Positions 8,420 through 16,905 of a DNA stretch of 64,000 nucleotides are shown here, in pieces (position 1 is the first letter of the stretch; each line of letters starts with the position of its first letter). Location: assembly GCA_963696665.1 (NCBI GenBank), contig CAVOLE010000029.1, forward strand, positions 53,099 through 117,098, written 5' to 3'. The notes beneath the pieces were generated by a model that did not search any database, was not told the origin of the DNA, and saw only the letters and a program-made list of their open reading frames with translations. Position numbers and translations under genes: made by a program. The stretch comes from Roseiarcus sp963696665 (lineage in GTDB: Bacteria; Pseudomonadota; Alphaproteobacteria; Rhizobiales; Beijerinckiaceae).

Positions 8420-8967
8420 AACCAGATCTCTATGGCGTCGGGCTCGACGCCTTTTTCGCGCCCGATCTGCGCCAGGCGCGCATCGGCCAGAAGAACAAGA
8501 TCACGCGACGTTGGGCCAAACGCGGCACGCGCCCCAGCGCGCCGAAAGACCAACGAACCGCATCGGCCTATATCTTCGGGGCGATCTGTCCCAGGGATGG
8601 CAAGGGCGCGGCGCTCGTCATGCCCAGGTGCGATACAGAGACGATGAATCTCCACCTCGCCGAAATCGCCACGCAGATCGCGCCGGGCGCGCACGCGGCG
8701 CGCCTCGTCGATCAGGCCGGCTGGCATCTCTCGGGCAGCCTGAAAGTTCCGCCCAATATCACGCTGATCCCGCTGCCGGCGAAATGCCCAAAATTGAACC
8801 CGCAGGAGAATGTCTGGCAGTTCATGCGCGATAATTGGCTGTCGAACAGGATCTTCAAATCCTTCGACGACATCGTCGACCATTGCTGCCAGGCGTGGAA
8901 CAAACTCGTCGATCAACCTTGGAAAATCATGTCCATCGGTATGCGCGATTGGCCCTACAGGTCATGA
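8420..8967 (+). pseudogene. IS630-family transposase, 3' fragment
   Basis: C-terminal two thirds of an IS630-type DDE transposase: ARIGQKNKITRRWAKRGTRP, then LVDQAGWH (second catalytic Asp) and LPAKCPKLNPQENVWQFMRD (catalytic Glu). The N-terminal helix-turn-helix part is missing. The open frame runs from 8368 but the first residues are not family-like. The left junction is near the higBA operator, so the fragment was probably cut when the toxin-antitoxin module was juxtaposed. Confidence 0.82.
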
Positions 8968-9097
8968 TCAACGAGTTCTTGGTATAAACCATTGAAATGA
9001 TGGACGGTGGTGGGGTCGTAAGCGCGATCTGACAGCCGCCTATGAGCCCGCGTTTGGATTGGATTAGGTGTCCACCTGAATCGGAGGTGGACACCAG

Positions 9098-9550
9098 ATG
9101 GCGGCGCAGGACGGAACTGGGAAGCGGCGTCGAACGAGAAGCCTCGACGAGCGCAAGAGGATCGTCGAGGAGGCCCTTGCGCCTGGCGTCTCCATCGCGG
9201 CGGTTGCGCGTCAGCACGGTCTAAACGCCAATCTCGTTTTCAAGTGGATACGGCGATCGCGCGAGGGGTGGCTTGATCGGCGGCGCGAGCCTGCGAAGGA
9301 CAAGCCTGTCGTCATCGCGCCACCGGAGAAAGACGGACCGGCCTTCGTCCCGGTGAAGCTGCTTGAGTTGGACACGGCCTCAGCACCACCGCGTTCCGAC
9401 GTGATCGCGAAGCCGGCTCGTCAACCACGCCGAAGCGCAAAGCGCGGCGCGATGGAGATCAGCTTGCCGAACGGCGCCAAGGTGTCGCTCGATGCCGACG
9501 TGGACGCCGAGGCGCTCCGTCGCGTTCTGTCGGCGCTCGGCGTGGCTTGA
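9098..9550 (+). CDS. tnpA: IS66 accessory protein TnpA
   Basis: A 150-residue IS66 OrfA: an N-terminal helix-turn-helix of the Tnp_1/IS3-like type (SLDERKRIVEEALAPG, then VARQHGLNANLVFKWIRRSREG) and a C-terminal segment MEISLPNGAKVSLDADVD. It overlaps tnpB by 4 nt. In IS66 elements all three proteins are needed for transposition. The frame is intact. Confidence 0.88.
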   Translation: MAAQDGTGKRRRTRSLDERKRIVEEALAPGVSIAAVARQHGLNANLVFKWIRRSREGWLDRRREPAKDKPVVIAPPEKDGPAFVPVKLLELDTASAPPRSDVIAKPARQPRRSAKRGAMEISLPNGAKVSLDADVDAEALRRVLSALGVA

Positions 9551-9903
9551 TGCTCCAGTTCGCGCCGGGCGTGAAGGTCTATCTGGCGTGCAAACCCGTG
9601 GACATGCGGCGGGGTTTTGACGGGCTGGCCGCGGATGTCGCGCAGATGCTGCGCGCCGACCCGTATTCGGGGGCGGCGTTCGTGTTTCGCAGCAAGCGCG
9701 GCGACTACGTGAAGATTTTGATCTGGGACGGCTCTGGCCTGTGTCTTTTCGCCAAGCGTCTGGAGAAAGGGCGGTTCGTTTGGCCACCGATCGTCGAGGG
9801 CGCGCTGCACCTGACGTCGGCTCAACTGGCGCTGCTGATCGAAGGAATCGATTGGCGCAGGACTGTTGCGCCTGAAGCGCCGGAACGCCCGAGTTTCCTT
9901 TAG
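9547..9903 (+). CDS. tnpB: IS66 Orf2 family protein TnpB
   Basis: A 118-residue IS66 TnpB recognised from VYLACKPVDMRRGFDGLAA and FVFRSKRGDYVKILIWDGSG followed by KRLEKGRFVWP. This conserved protein is required for IS66 transposition but its biochemical role is unknown. It starts within the last codons of tnpA and is followed after 36 bp by tnpC. Confidence 0.92.
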   Translation: MMLQFAPGVKVYLACKPVDMRRGFDGLAADVAQMLRADPYSGAAFVFRSKRGDYVKILIWDGSGLCLFAKRLEKGRFVWPPIVEGALHLTSAQLALLIEGIDWRRTVAPEAPERPSFL

Positions 9904-11297
9904 ATTCCGCGCTTTCTCGAATGCGCCGGCGCACATATTGTGATAGCTGTAAGCATGTCGCGCTCCGCCGCTGATTTGCCTGAAGATCCTGCCGAACTGC
10001 GACGGTTTGCGGCGGCGCTCGCCGCGGAAGTTCACGCCAAGACGCTGCTGATCGAGAAGCTGCGAATGCAGCTGTCGATCTTGCGGCGGGCGCGCTTCGG
10101 GCGGTCGTCGGAGAAGCTCGACCGCGAGATCGAGCAACTGGAGTTGTTGCTCGGCGACATCGAGGAGAGCGACGCCGAGCGACAGGCGCGAACCGAGGCT
10201 TCCGACGGCGAAGCTTCTTCCGCGGCGCCGTCGAAGAAGCCATCCGTCCGCACCCCTCTGCCCGATCATCTGCCGCTCGAGACGGTCATGCACGAAGCGC
10301 CCTGCGTCTGCCCGACCTGCGGCGCAACGAAGTTCGGCCGGATCGGCGCCGATGAGCGCATGGTCCTGGAATATGTGCCCTCGCACTTCAAGCGCGTACT
10401 GCATGTGCGCCCGGAGATGAGCTGTCGCGCCTGCGAAACGGTCGTGCAGGCGCCCATGCCGACGCTGCCGATCGAGAAGGGACGCCCTGGGCCGGCGTTG
10501 CTCGCCCACGTCCTCGTCTCCAAATATTGCGATCATCTCCCGCTGCCCAGGCCGACATTTACGGGCGCAGCGGGGTGGAGATCGACCGCTCCGTCATGGC
10601 GGGCTGGGTCGGTCATATGGCGGCGCTGTTGGAGCCCCTGGCTGAGCGGATCGCGCGTCATGTGCGCGCCGGCGCTGCGCTCCATGCCGACGATACGCCG
10701 GTTCCGGTGCTCGATCCCGGCCGTGGTCGAACGAAAACCGGCCGACTGTGGACGGCGGTGAGAGACGAGCGCCCCTATGGATCGACGGCGCCGCCGGCGG
10801 CCTTCTATCTCTACTCGCCCGATCGCAAGGCCGAGCGCGCCCACGCCTTGCTCAAGGGCTGTCCCGGCCATCTCCATGCCGATGCCTACGCGGGCTTCGC
10901 CGGACTTTATGAAGCCGATCCCCTAACGGGCGCGCCCGCCCCGCTGACGGAGGTCGCCTGTTGGGCGCATGCGCGGCGCAAGATCTACGACATCCATGTC
11001 GAAACGAAATCGCCCGCGGCGGCGCAGGCACTCGAATTGATCGCGCGGCTGTTTGCGATCGAAGCTGACATCAAGGGCAGACCGCCGGCCGAGCGGCTCG
11101 CCGCGCGTCGCGGAAAGGCGACGCCGGTCCTCTCCGAGCTGCGCGCCTTCCTCGAGGCGACGATGGAAAAGGTCAGCGGCAAGAGCAGCTTCGCGGGCGC
11201 CTTCCGCTACGCCGCGGCGCGCTGGACCGCGCTGACGGCCTACGTCGGTGACGGGCGCCTCGAAATGACTACGGATGGTGCTGACAAGAGGGAATCG

Positions 11298-12516
11298 TCA
11301 GCCAGGCGTAGCGGTCATGGCCGGAGCCGTGGGTGGCTTTTCCTTCCACGCCGCCACCATTCGCTCGTAGGCGTGCTCAGCACGCCGCACGTAGTCGGCT
11401 TCCCGCTCGCGGATCTCCTTGATCCAATAGTCCCGACCTGGTCCCACCTTGCCATACTCGCGCGGAGCGCCGGCTTTGAGCGCTGCTTTGCGTAGCTTCA
11501 TGGCGGTGAAGGCGGGCCGCGCGTAGGCGTATTCGGTCCCGTCCGTCAGAACATGCCAGATCATCACTGCCAGCTTTCTCGCGGTCGCAACGGCCGCAGC
11601 AGGTGCGCCCCGATTTCGCTGGACCCGTTCAAAGAACGCCCTCAACGGACCCGGCGCCGTCTTCGCGGACCATGCCGCCTCGACGAGCATCTTGCGGGCG
11701 TGCGTGTTTCCCTGCTTGCTGATCCGTTTGTGACGCGCAGGGCGATCGCCGGATTGGCGAACCTTCGGCGTCAATCCGAAGTAGCAACTCAACTTCTCCG
11801 GCGTCTCGAAGCGAGAGATATCGCCGATCGAGGCCAAGACGGTCGAGGCGACCACCGGCCCGACCCCAGGGATCGTCATCAGGCGAACCACTCGCGGGTC
11901 TTCAAGGGCTTCTCGAATGATCGTCATGTCGAGTTTGGCGAGTTGATCCGAGTTGCGCTCCAGTTCCTCGGCCAACCGCCTTACGATTGCTTTTTCTTCG
12001 TCAGGCAGCGGCAGGCCGGCCACCCATTTCTTGCCGGCTTTGCCGAATAGATGGCCCATGTACTTCGGGATCAGATTCGCATGCAGGATCGCGTGGATGC
12101 GTCCCTTGGTGCGAACGACCTGCTCGAGAACGCCCATGCGCTCAGCCGTCTGACGCCGTTGCCGTTGAGTTTCGTCGTCCGCCACCCAGACCTCTGGGAG
12201 AAAGCCGCCGGCGTGGAGTTTGGCCAATATCGCCGCATCGATCTTGTCGGTCTTCACTCGAGCATAAGCGATTGCGCGAACCATCCGCGAATTCGCCACG
12301 ACCACCCGCTTGACGAAGGGCCGCAAGATCCTCTCGACAGCTACGCTGTTGCCTGTGGCCTCGATAACGACCTCGTCCTCGATAGACAGGGACTTCGCAA
12401 ACTTGATGAGCTGATCGCGAACGAGTTCGAACTCGCTGCTTCCGCTTGATCTGCCCGTCTTGCAGGAACGCCGCCTGCGCGAACGAGCGATGAATATCCA
12501 TACCGATGATCGCCAT
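11298..12516 (-). pseudogene. IS110-family DEDD recombinase, one frameshift
   Basis: The start at 12516 (MAIIGMDIHRSFAQ) has GGAGGAG just upstream and carries the first acidic residue of the RuvC-like DEDD domain. After about 28 residues the frame must shift by one near 12430 to continue as FELVRDQLIKFAKSLS, VVIEATGN (Glu) and ARVKTDKIDAAILAKL (two Asp), then the C-terminal Tnp domain with IPGVGPVVASTVLASIG and FGLTPKVRQSGD, which includes the catalytic Ser. One extra A in CGGAAGC explains the break. The 45-kb copy is intact, so a sequence error or a recent mutation are both possible. Confidence 0.85.
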
Positions 12517-12539
12517 GACTCCTCCGTCTTTTCTTCGGG

Positions 12540-12710
12540 AGCCAGCGGGCTTGCACGACATCTACGGATCCGCGCTCGCAGCGCAACCGGGCAAGTCGTA
12601 GGGGCGGCCAAGTAACAACTCGAGCTCGCAGCTCATGGACATGACGGCCTGCCGCCGTTTCGTGCTCCCAACGCCCCGATCCCGGTGGCCCATCCATGAC
12701 CTTCTCAGGC
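12540..12710 (-). ncRNA. Candidate IS110 bridge RNA region (copy 1)
   Basis: The non-coding 5' region of the IS110 element shares a long block of similarity with the equivalent region of the second IS110 at about 45.63-45.79 kb, although the two recombinases are only moderately alike. Two short hairpins stand out: GCGCT-CGC-AGCGC at 12572-12584 (same in both copies) and GAGCT-CGC-AGCTC at 12622-12634, which reads GGGCT-CTC-AGCCC in the other copy, so an A-T pair is replaced by a G-C pair. Structured RNAs in this position are bridge RNAs in the IS110 family. Exact ends and guide loops are not assigned. Confidence 0.6.
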
Positions 12711-13021
12711 GATGAATGCCAGGCGGAAGAGCGGCGTCGCGGGCACCATACCCTTTAACAACGCAGCAGAACGTGGGCTGCGCGGCGTGGCGCTTGGGCG
12801 GAAATCGTGGTGATTCTGCGGATCCGACCGCGGAGGGCGGCGCGCCGCCGACATGTATAGCCTCATCGTCACCGCGAAGATGAACGGTGTCGATCCGCAG
12901 GCGTGGCTCGCCGACGTCCTCTCACGCATCGCCGGCCATCCCGCGCATCGGCTCGATGAACTGCTGCCGTGGAACTGGAGGCCGCAGCCTCGGGCCGTTG
13001 CGGCGCTCGCGGCCTGACCCC

Positions 13022-13255
13022 ATGCACGTCAACAAGGTCTCCCGCGTCAGGACCATCGACCGCGTCGCCAAAGACCTCGGCGAGGACGTCGACTTCCTCT
13101 TCGACGTCGCGATCGAAATGGAGCCCGAGGATGGCCTCATCTGGGTGCTGAGCCTAGGTGACGAGAGCGTTATGGCCTTCACCGACGACGGCGTCGACAG
13201 CCTCGTCGAGCTGATCAAGATCCACCGCGAAATGCCGCTGCGCGAGGAGCGCTGA
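13022..13255 (+). CDS. Small acidic hypothetical protein at the IS66 3' end
   Basis: A 77-residue acidic protein (MHVNKVSRVRTIDRVAKDLG onward, with EDVDFLFDVAIEMEPEDGLIWVL). It starts 5 bp after the end of tnpC, inside the probable IS66 right end, so it looks like an IS66 passenger or accessory gene. The composition and length resemble small DUF-type proteins, but I do not recognise a family and assign no function. Confidence 0.6.
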   Translation: MHVNKVSRVRTIDRVAKDLGEDVDFLFDVAIEMEPEDGLIWVLSLGDESVMAFTDDGVDSLVELIKIHREMPLREER

Positions 13256-13339
13256 TCTCAGCCGCGAGCCGGCCCCCGCGGCTTACACCGGACGGTTTCG
13301 AGAAGAGCGGCATCCGAGATAAAGGATCGACGACAGCTG

Positions 13340-14206
13340 GAACTAGAATTCCCCGGCGATCGGCGCAGGGAGTTCGTCGTCAGCATCGATACGGCCCACG
13401 TTCGCAGCGCTGATCCGAAGTCAGGGCGCAATTTCGAACTGGTTGTAGCCAGATGTGGTCGTGGAGGGCGCGGCGAGACCGGCGGACGCTATTTCGTCAC
13501 CGCCGCCGCCGATCAAAATGCGTTACGCGATCGAACGCTCCATGCTCTCGGGCAGGAAGGGTATCGCGGCTTTGGCGACGTCGCCGTGATTTCGGACGGC
13601 GCCGAAATCCTGAAACGGCTGCCCCGAGCGATGCCGAAGCCTACGACCCACATCATCGACTGGTTTCACATCGCCATGAAAATCCAGCCGATGCAGCAGA
13701 TCGCCGATCACATGGCTCGATCTCGGCCGGATGAGCCTGAAACGTCTCCTCCGATCGCCCGGCGCGTTCGCGCCATGAAGTGGCGTCTTTGGCATGGCCG
13801 CGTCAACCGCGCGATCCGAGATCTTCAGGAGCTGTTAGATGAGTTGAGGCCCGAGGGAGAGATCGAGGACCTTTCCATCGCGCAACTCCGTAGCCTTGGC
13901 GCCCAGCTCCTGATCTATGTCGTTTCCAATCGCAGCGCGATCATCAACTATGGCAAGCGCTACAGAGCGGGGTTTCGCGTTGCTTCGACCCTCGCGGAAG
14001 GCGCCGTGAATTCGATCGTCGGCGAGCGAATGGCTAAAAGCCAGCAGATGCGCTGGTCTGTTCGAGGCGCGCACATGCTGATGCAAGTCCGAACCGCGGA
14101 TGTCAACGGCGAACTTCGCGATCGGCTGCGGTCAAACTTTCGGAAGCCCGACCCGGTGATCCCCTTGGCGTTCCGCTCCAAGCCGCTCCTCCAACACGCC
14201 GCGTGA
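13340..14206 (+). pseudogene. ISKra4-like transposase, C-terminal fragment
   Basis: An open frame without a start: SIDTAHVRSADPKSGRNFEL, then AVISDGAEILKRL and HIIDWFHIAMKIQPMQQIAD, MKWRLWHGRVNRAI and the C-terminal block GAVNSIVGERMAKSQQMRW. These motifs match the ISKra4 catalytic and C-terminal regions and are related to, but distinct from, the element at 28.2-29.7 kb. The 5' half is missing where it meets the IS66 right end at about 13.3 kb. Confidence 0.78.
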
Positions 14207-14229
14207 CCCCAGAGAAGTTACCGCTCCCT

Positions 14230-14384
14230 GAGTAGGTGCTGTGGCGCGAATTGGACAGCGCGCCACACCTCGGACAGGCAGGAGGTAGCCCACCGTCGAC
14301 CGTGACCGTCCAAGCCCGGTCGCCGCGTTCGACGCTTACGACGTTCAAGCCCGGTCCGGGTGACCAGGCTGTCGATGCTTTCAT
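14230..14384 (-). pseudogene. ISL3-family transposase, N-terminal remnant
   Basis: About 50 residues of the N-terminal zinc-binding region of an ISL3-type transposase: LNVVSVERGDRAWTVTV followed by CPRCGALSNSRHSTY. The frame then becomes unrelated at the junction with the ISKra4 fragment. It points left, away from the large unknown genes to its right. Confidence 0.6.
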
Positions 14385-14399
14385 CCCCCCCTTGCTGCC

Positions 14400-14814
14400 G
14401 CATACGGTCCCAAGGCGCTACCTCCGCAAGCGCCTCGTAGGAGCGACCAAATCCCCCGCCGCTTGCACCGAGAACCAATCAGACCCCGGCTAAGCGCTAC
14501 CCGACAGCAACACACTGAAGCATGGTGGCTATACCGCCGAGGCCGTCGAGACGCGGCGCATCTTGATGGCGTTGGCATGAAGGCCGGTCAGCCCGCGACG
14601 TCGCGAAGATGTTCAAGATCCTCTCTGCGATTCCCTATCGGGTGCTCAGCACGGCGCGTGGTCGTTCCGGTAGTTTAGATGGACGCTTTCAATCAGGACT
14701 TGGTCTTGCGCGACTTTTCGGGAGCGCTTGTTCGTGATGACCCGGGTCGCGAGGTGCTGTCCTAGGTTATCGGCCATCCAGTGCGAGGGCCCGACAAAGC
14801 CGGCCTGTGGATGG
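14400..14814. other. 415-bp stretch without a recognisable gene
   Basis: Only short overlapping frames of unlike composition are present. It joins an ISL3 remnant to the 3' end of the 685-residue unknown gene and may contain the far part of the decayed IS. Confidence 0.5.
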
Positions 14815-16872
14815 TCAACCTTGCTCCGAAGCGAACCACTCCGCCAAAGTGGCGCCCGCGAGGGCGACGTCGGCGCCGCCATCGACGGCCGCCGCAACGA
14901 ATATGAAAGAGGGCGAGGGAGACAGGCGTGCGAGCCCCGCAATGGTCGCGGCGGCACTCGCAAGCCAGGATACGGCGAAAGCCGCGATGATCGGGCCGCG
15001 ATATCCGGGAACGTCCGTCACGATGCCGGCGATCTGTGGAACGGCGGCTCCCAGGCCGGCCAGCGATCCACCGAGGAAATTCAAGCCGACCCCGAGTTTC
15101 CCGAAGTTGCGCGTGATCACCTTTTGCTCTGTGAGCCCGTAGGACAGCGCGTCGAAGATAAACGGCATGGTAGCGGTAGCGTAGTAGCACGCATTCGTGA
15201 GAGGGTCGCCCGGCTCACCGCCCCATCCTCCGTTATTGGTGGTATCGATGAAATACGGGACCCCCGTTACCGCGATGATCGCCTCCAGCGCGAGCGCCAC
15301 CCTGCTGAACGCGATCGGAGGCTCAGCCACCTCCTCGCCGACGACGGGGAAGCTGTCCAATATCCCCTCCACCACACCGTAACCTCCGTATGCGGAAACT
15401 AGGCAGACACCCGCCAAGGCCGATCCTATGGCCCGGTCCTGGGGAGGGACCGGCGTCGAAGCGAGCGCGGTCGGCTGCGACAGGCCGATTTTCCCTGCAA
15501 TCCATGCCGTCGTGAACCACGACTTAAACCGCGCGAGCGCCGCGTCCTTCTGGGTGTCGTTCTCCCCGGGGAAAAACGGCTGGTGATCGGGGGAAACGAT
15601 CTTCTTGGTCAGCGTCGCGGGGATGGCGCAGATGAGGCAGCAGACATCCAGCGCGCTTAGCGTGCCTCCCGGGGAGATATGCTGCTCATAGAGCGCCGTC
15701 AGAAACGGGATGTCCCAACGTTTCGTGAGCATTCCGGTCAGCCAATCGATGACTGCGGCCAGGGCCTTGCACACCTTGTCCACCACCGTCGCGGCCAGAT
15801 CGAGGATCAACTCGGCGATGCCCTCGAGCACGCTGATGATCGCCGAAACGGCGTTATTGAAAAACTGATCTGGACTGCCCTGCATCTGTGACATGAAATG
15901 CACGGCGTTCTTGAAGCCTTCCAATTCCACAAGCGGGCCGCCCTCAGGGTCGGCAAGCGCCTGCAATTCCGACCACAGCTCCTGGAGGGATTGGTCTGTC
16001 ATCATCTCCGCGCTCGCCATGGCTCGCCAGCGCCGGGCCGCGGCGGGGTTCCCATCGGCCTCAGACCTGACGGCATCGAGGGCGATATTCGTGCCGCTGA
16101 TCCCATCGGAGACATCGGCCGGCAAAGGCGACTTGAGCGTGGAAACGCTGTCGCTTGGCTTGAAGCGCTTGCGGATTTCCTCCGCGCCCTGCTGAAGCGA
16201 TTTCTTTCCGTCGGCGATGAATTTCGTCGCGTCGCGCCGCGCCAGTTCGGCCGTCATCTTGAATAACGGAAGCGTCTCCGTCACCATATGCGCCAGCGCA
16301 TCCTTCGTCCTCAGGATGTCCGGCCAATCGAACAGGAAGCCGAGCCATTTCACCAGGGCGTCGAACGTGGCGCCAATCGCGTCGAACACCACCATCACGA
16401 TGTCGAAGATCTGCTCGATCCTCTTCATGGTTTGCTCGAATGCGTATTGAACGCCCTCGATGACGAAATTGACCGTCGCCGTGATGGCTTCGCCCGCCTT
16501 CTTAACGGTGTATTTGACCGCGACGCCGTCCGCGAAGGCCTCCGCGAGGTCGCCGAGATCGCCGATCCAATCCGTCCATCCCTGCGGCGCCAAATCCCCC
16601 TGCTCCGCGGCCAGCTCCTCGCGGGTCAGATGCCTGAACCGGACGGCGCCGCGCGCGACCTCCAGCCGCCAAGCCTGATCGGGTATGGCGGTCGGGTCGA
16701 GAAATGCCGGTGATGGCGTGCCCTCTGGCCGGTATTGCAGCCCGGGCTTAAATGAATTGAGGCGGATATGGGAGGGACAGGCCGTCGGCGCGGTGGGCGC
16801 GAGCGACATGGCTTGATTCAGCGCCACCGCGGCATCCCCCACCTGATCTTCCTTGATGCCAAGCTCTCTCAC
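14815..16872 (-). CDS. Large unknown protein, hydrophobic C-half (likely 3' part of a bigger gene)
   Basis: A 685-residue open frame of unrecognised family. Residues about 100-240 form long amphipathic helices around a Trp-rich block (FDALVKWLGFLFDWPDI). The C-terminal 250 residues contain five or six hydrophobic segments (for example ALDVCCLICAIPATL, AIGSALAGVCLVSAYGGYG, LNFLGGSLAGLGAAVPQIAG, AAFAVSWLASAAATIAGLA), suggesting membrane insertion. The only start is GTG at 16872, without a good ribosome site. Reading upstream in the same frame passes one TAG at 16906-16908 and joins the propeller-like gene without other interruption, so this is probably the C-terminal half of a protein of about 1,400 residues. 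Confidence 0.6.
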   Translation of the reverse strand: MRELGIKEDQVGDAAVALNQAMSLAPTAPTACPSHIRLNSFKPGLQYRPEGTPSPAFLDPTAIPDQAWRLEVARGAVRFRHLTREELAAEQGDLAPQGWTDWIGDLGDLAEAFADGVAVKYTVKKAGEAITATVNFVIEGVQYAFEQTMKRIEQIFDIVMVVFDAIGATFDALVKWLGFLFDWPDILRTKDALAHMVTETLPLFKMTAELARRDATKFIADGKKSLQQGAEEIRKRFKPSDSVSTLKSPLPADVSDGISGTNIALDAVRSEADGNPAAARRWRAMASAEMMTDQSLQELWSELQALADPEGGPLVELEGFKNAVHFMSQMQGSPDQFFNNAVSAIISVLEGIAELILDLAATVVDKVCKALAAVIDWLTGMLTKRWDIPFLTALYEQHISPGGTLSALDVCCLICAIPATLTKKIVSPDHQPFFPGENDTQKDAALARFKSWFTTAWIAGKIGLSQPTALASTPVPPQDRAIGSALAGVCLVSAYGGYGVVEGILDSFPVVGEEVAEPPIAFSRVALALEAIIAVTGVPYFIDTTNNGGWGGEPGDPLTNACYYATATMPFIFDALSYGLTEQKVITRNFGKLGVGLNFLGGSLAGLGAAVPQIAGIVTDVPGYRGPIIAAFAVSWLASAAATIAGLARLSPSPSFIFVAAAVDGGADVALAGATLAEWFASEQG

Positions 16873-16905
16873 CAGCGTCGCCTGATCGACGGTCCTGAGC
16901 TTCTC

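Larger units (their letters stand above)
11268..12754 (-). mobile_element. IS110-family element, copy 1, inside IS66 tnpC
   Basis: The borders are inferred from where the IS66 tnpC frame stops (after DGRLEM) and resumes (NNAAER). The element is about 1.49 kb with the recombinase on the minus strand, about 30 bp of non-coding DNA on its 3' side and about 240 bp on its 5' side. This layout matches the IS110 group, in which the 5' non-coding end encodes the bridge RNA. Confidence 0.8.
9940..13017 (+). pseudogene. tnpC: IS66 transposase TnpC, frameshifted and split by IS110
   Basis: Three pieces make up the gene. The first (9940 to about 10550) has a coiled N-terminus and the zinc-finger region CPTCGATKF and CRACETVVQ. 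After a frameshift near 10545-10560 the second (to about 11267) covers SGVEIDRSVMAGWVG, the LHADDTPVPVL Asp motif and HADAYAGFAGLYE. The IS110 element then intervenes. From about 12755 the C-terminus resumes with NNAAERGLRGVALGRKSW (catalytic Glu), an in-frame TGA, and AADMYSLIVTAKMNG through DELLPWNW. The frameshift, the stop and the insertion all inactivate it. Confidence 0.85.
9018..13286 (+). mobile_element. IS66-family element split by IS110
   Basis: The left terminus GTAAGCG at 9018 and a complementary CTTAC at 13282-13286 resemble IS66 ends. Between them are tnpA, tnpB, tnpC and a small 3' gene. tnpC is interrupted between about 11267 and 12755 by an IS110 element. I could not see an 8-bp target duplication, so the ends are provisional. 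Confidence 0.72.
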
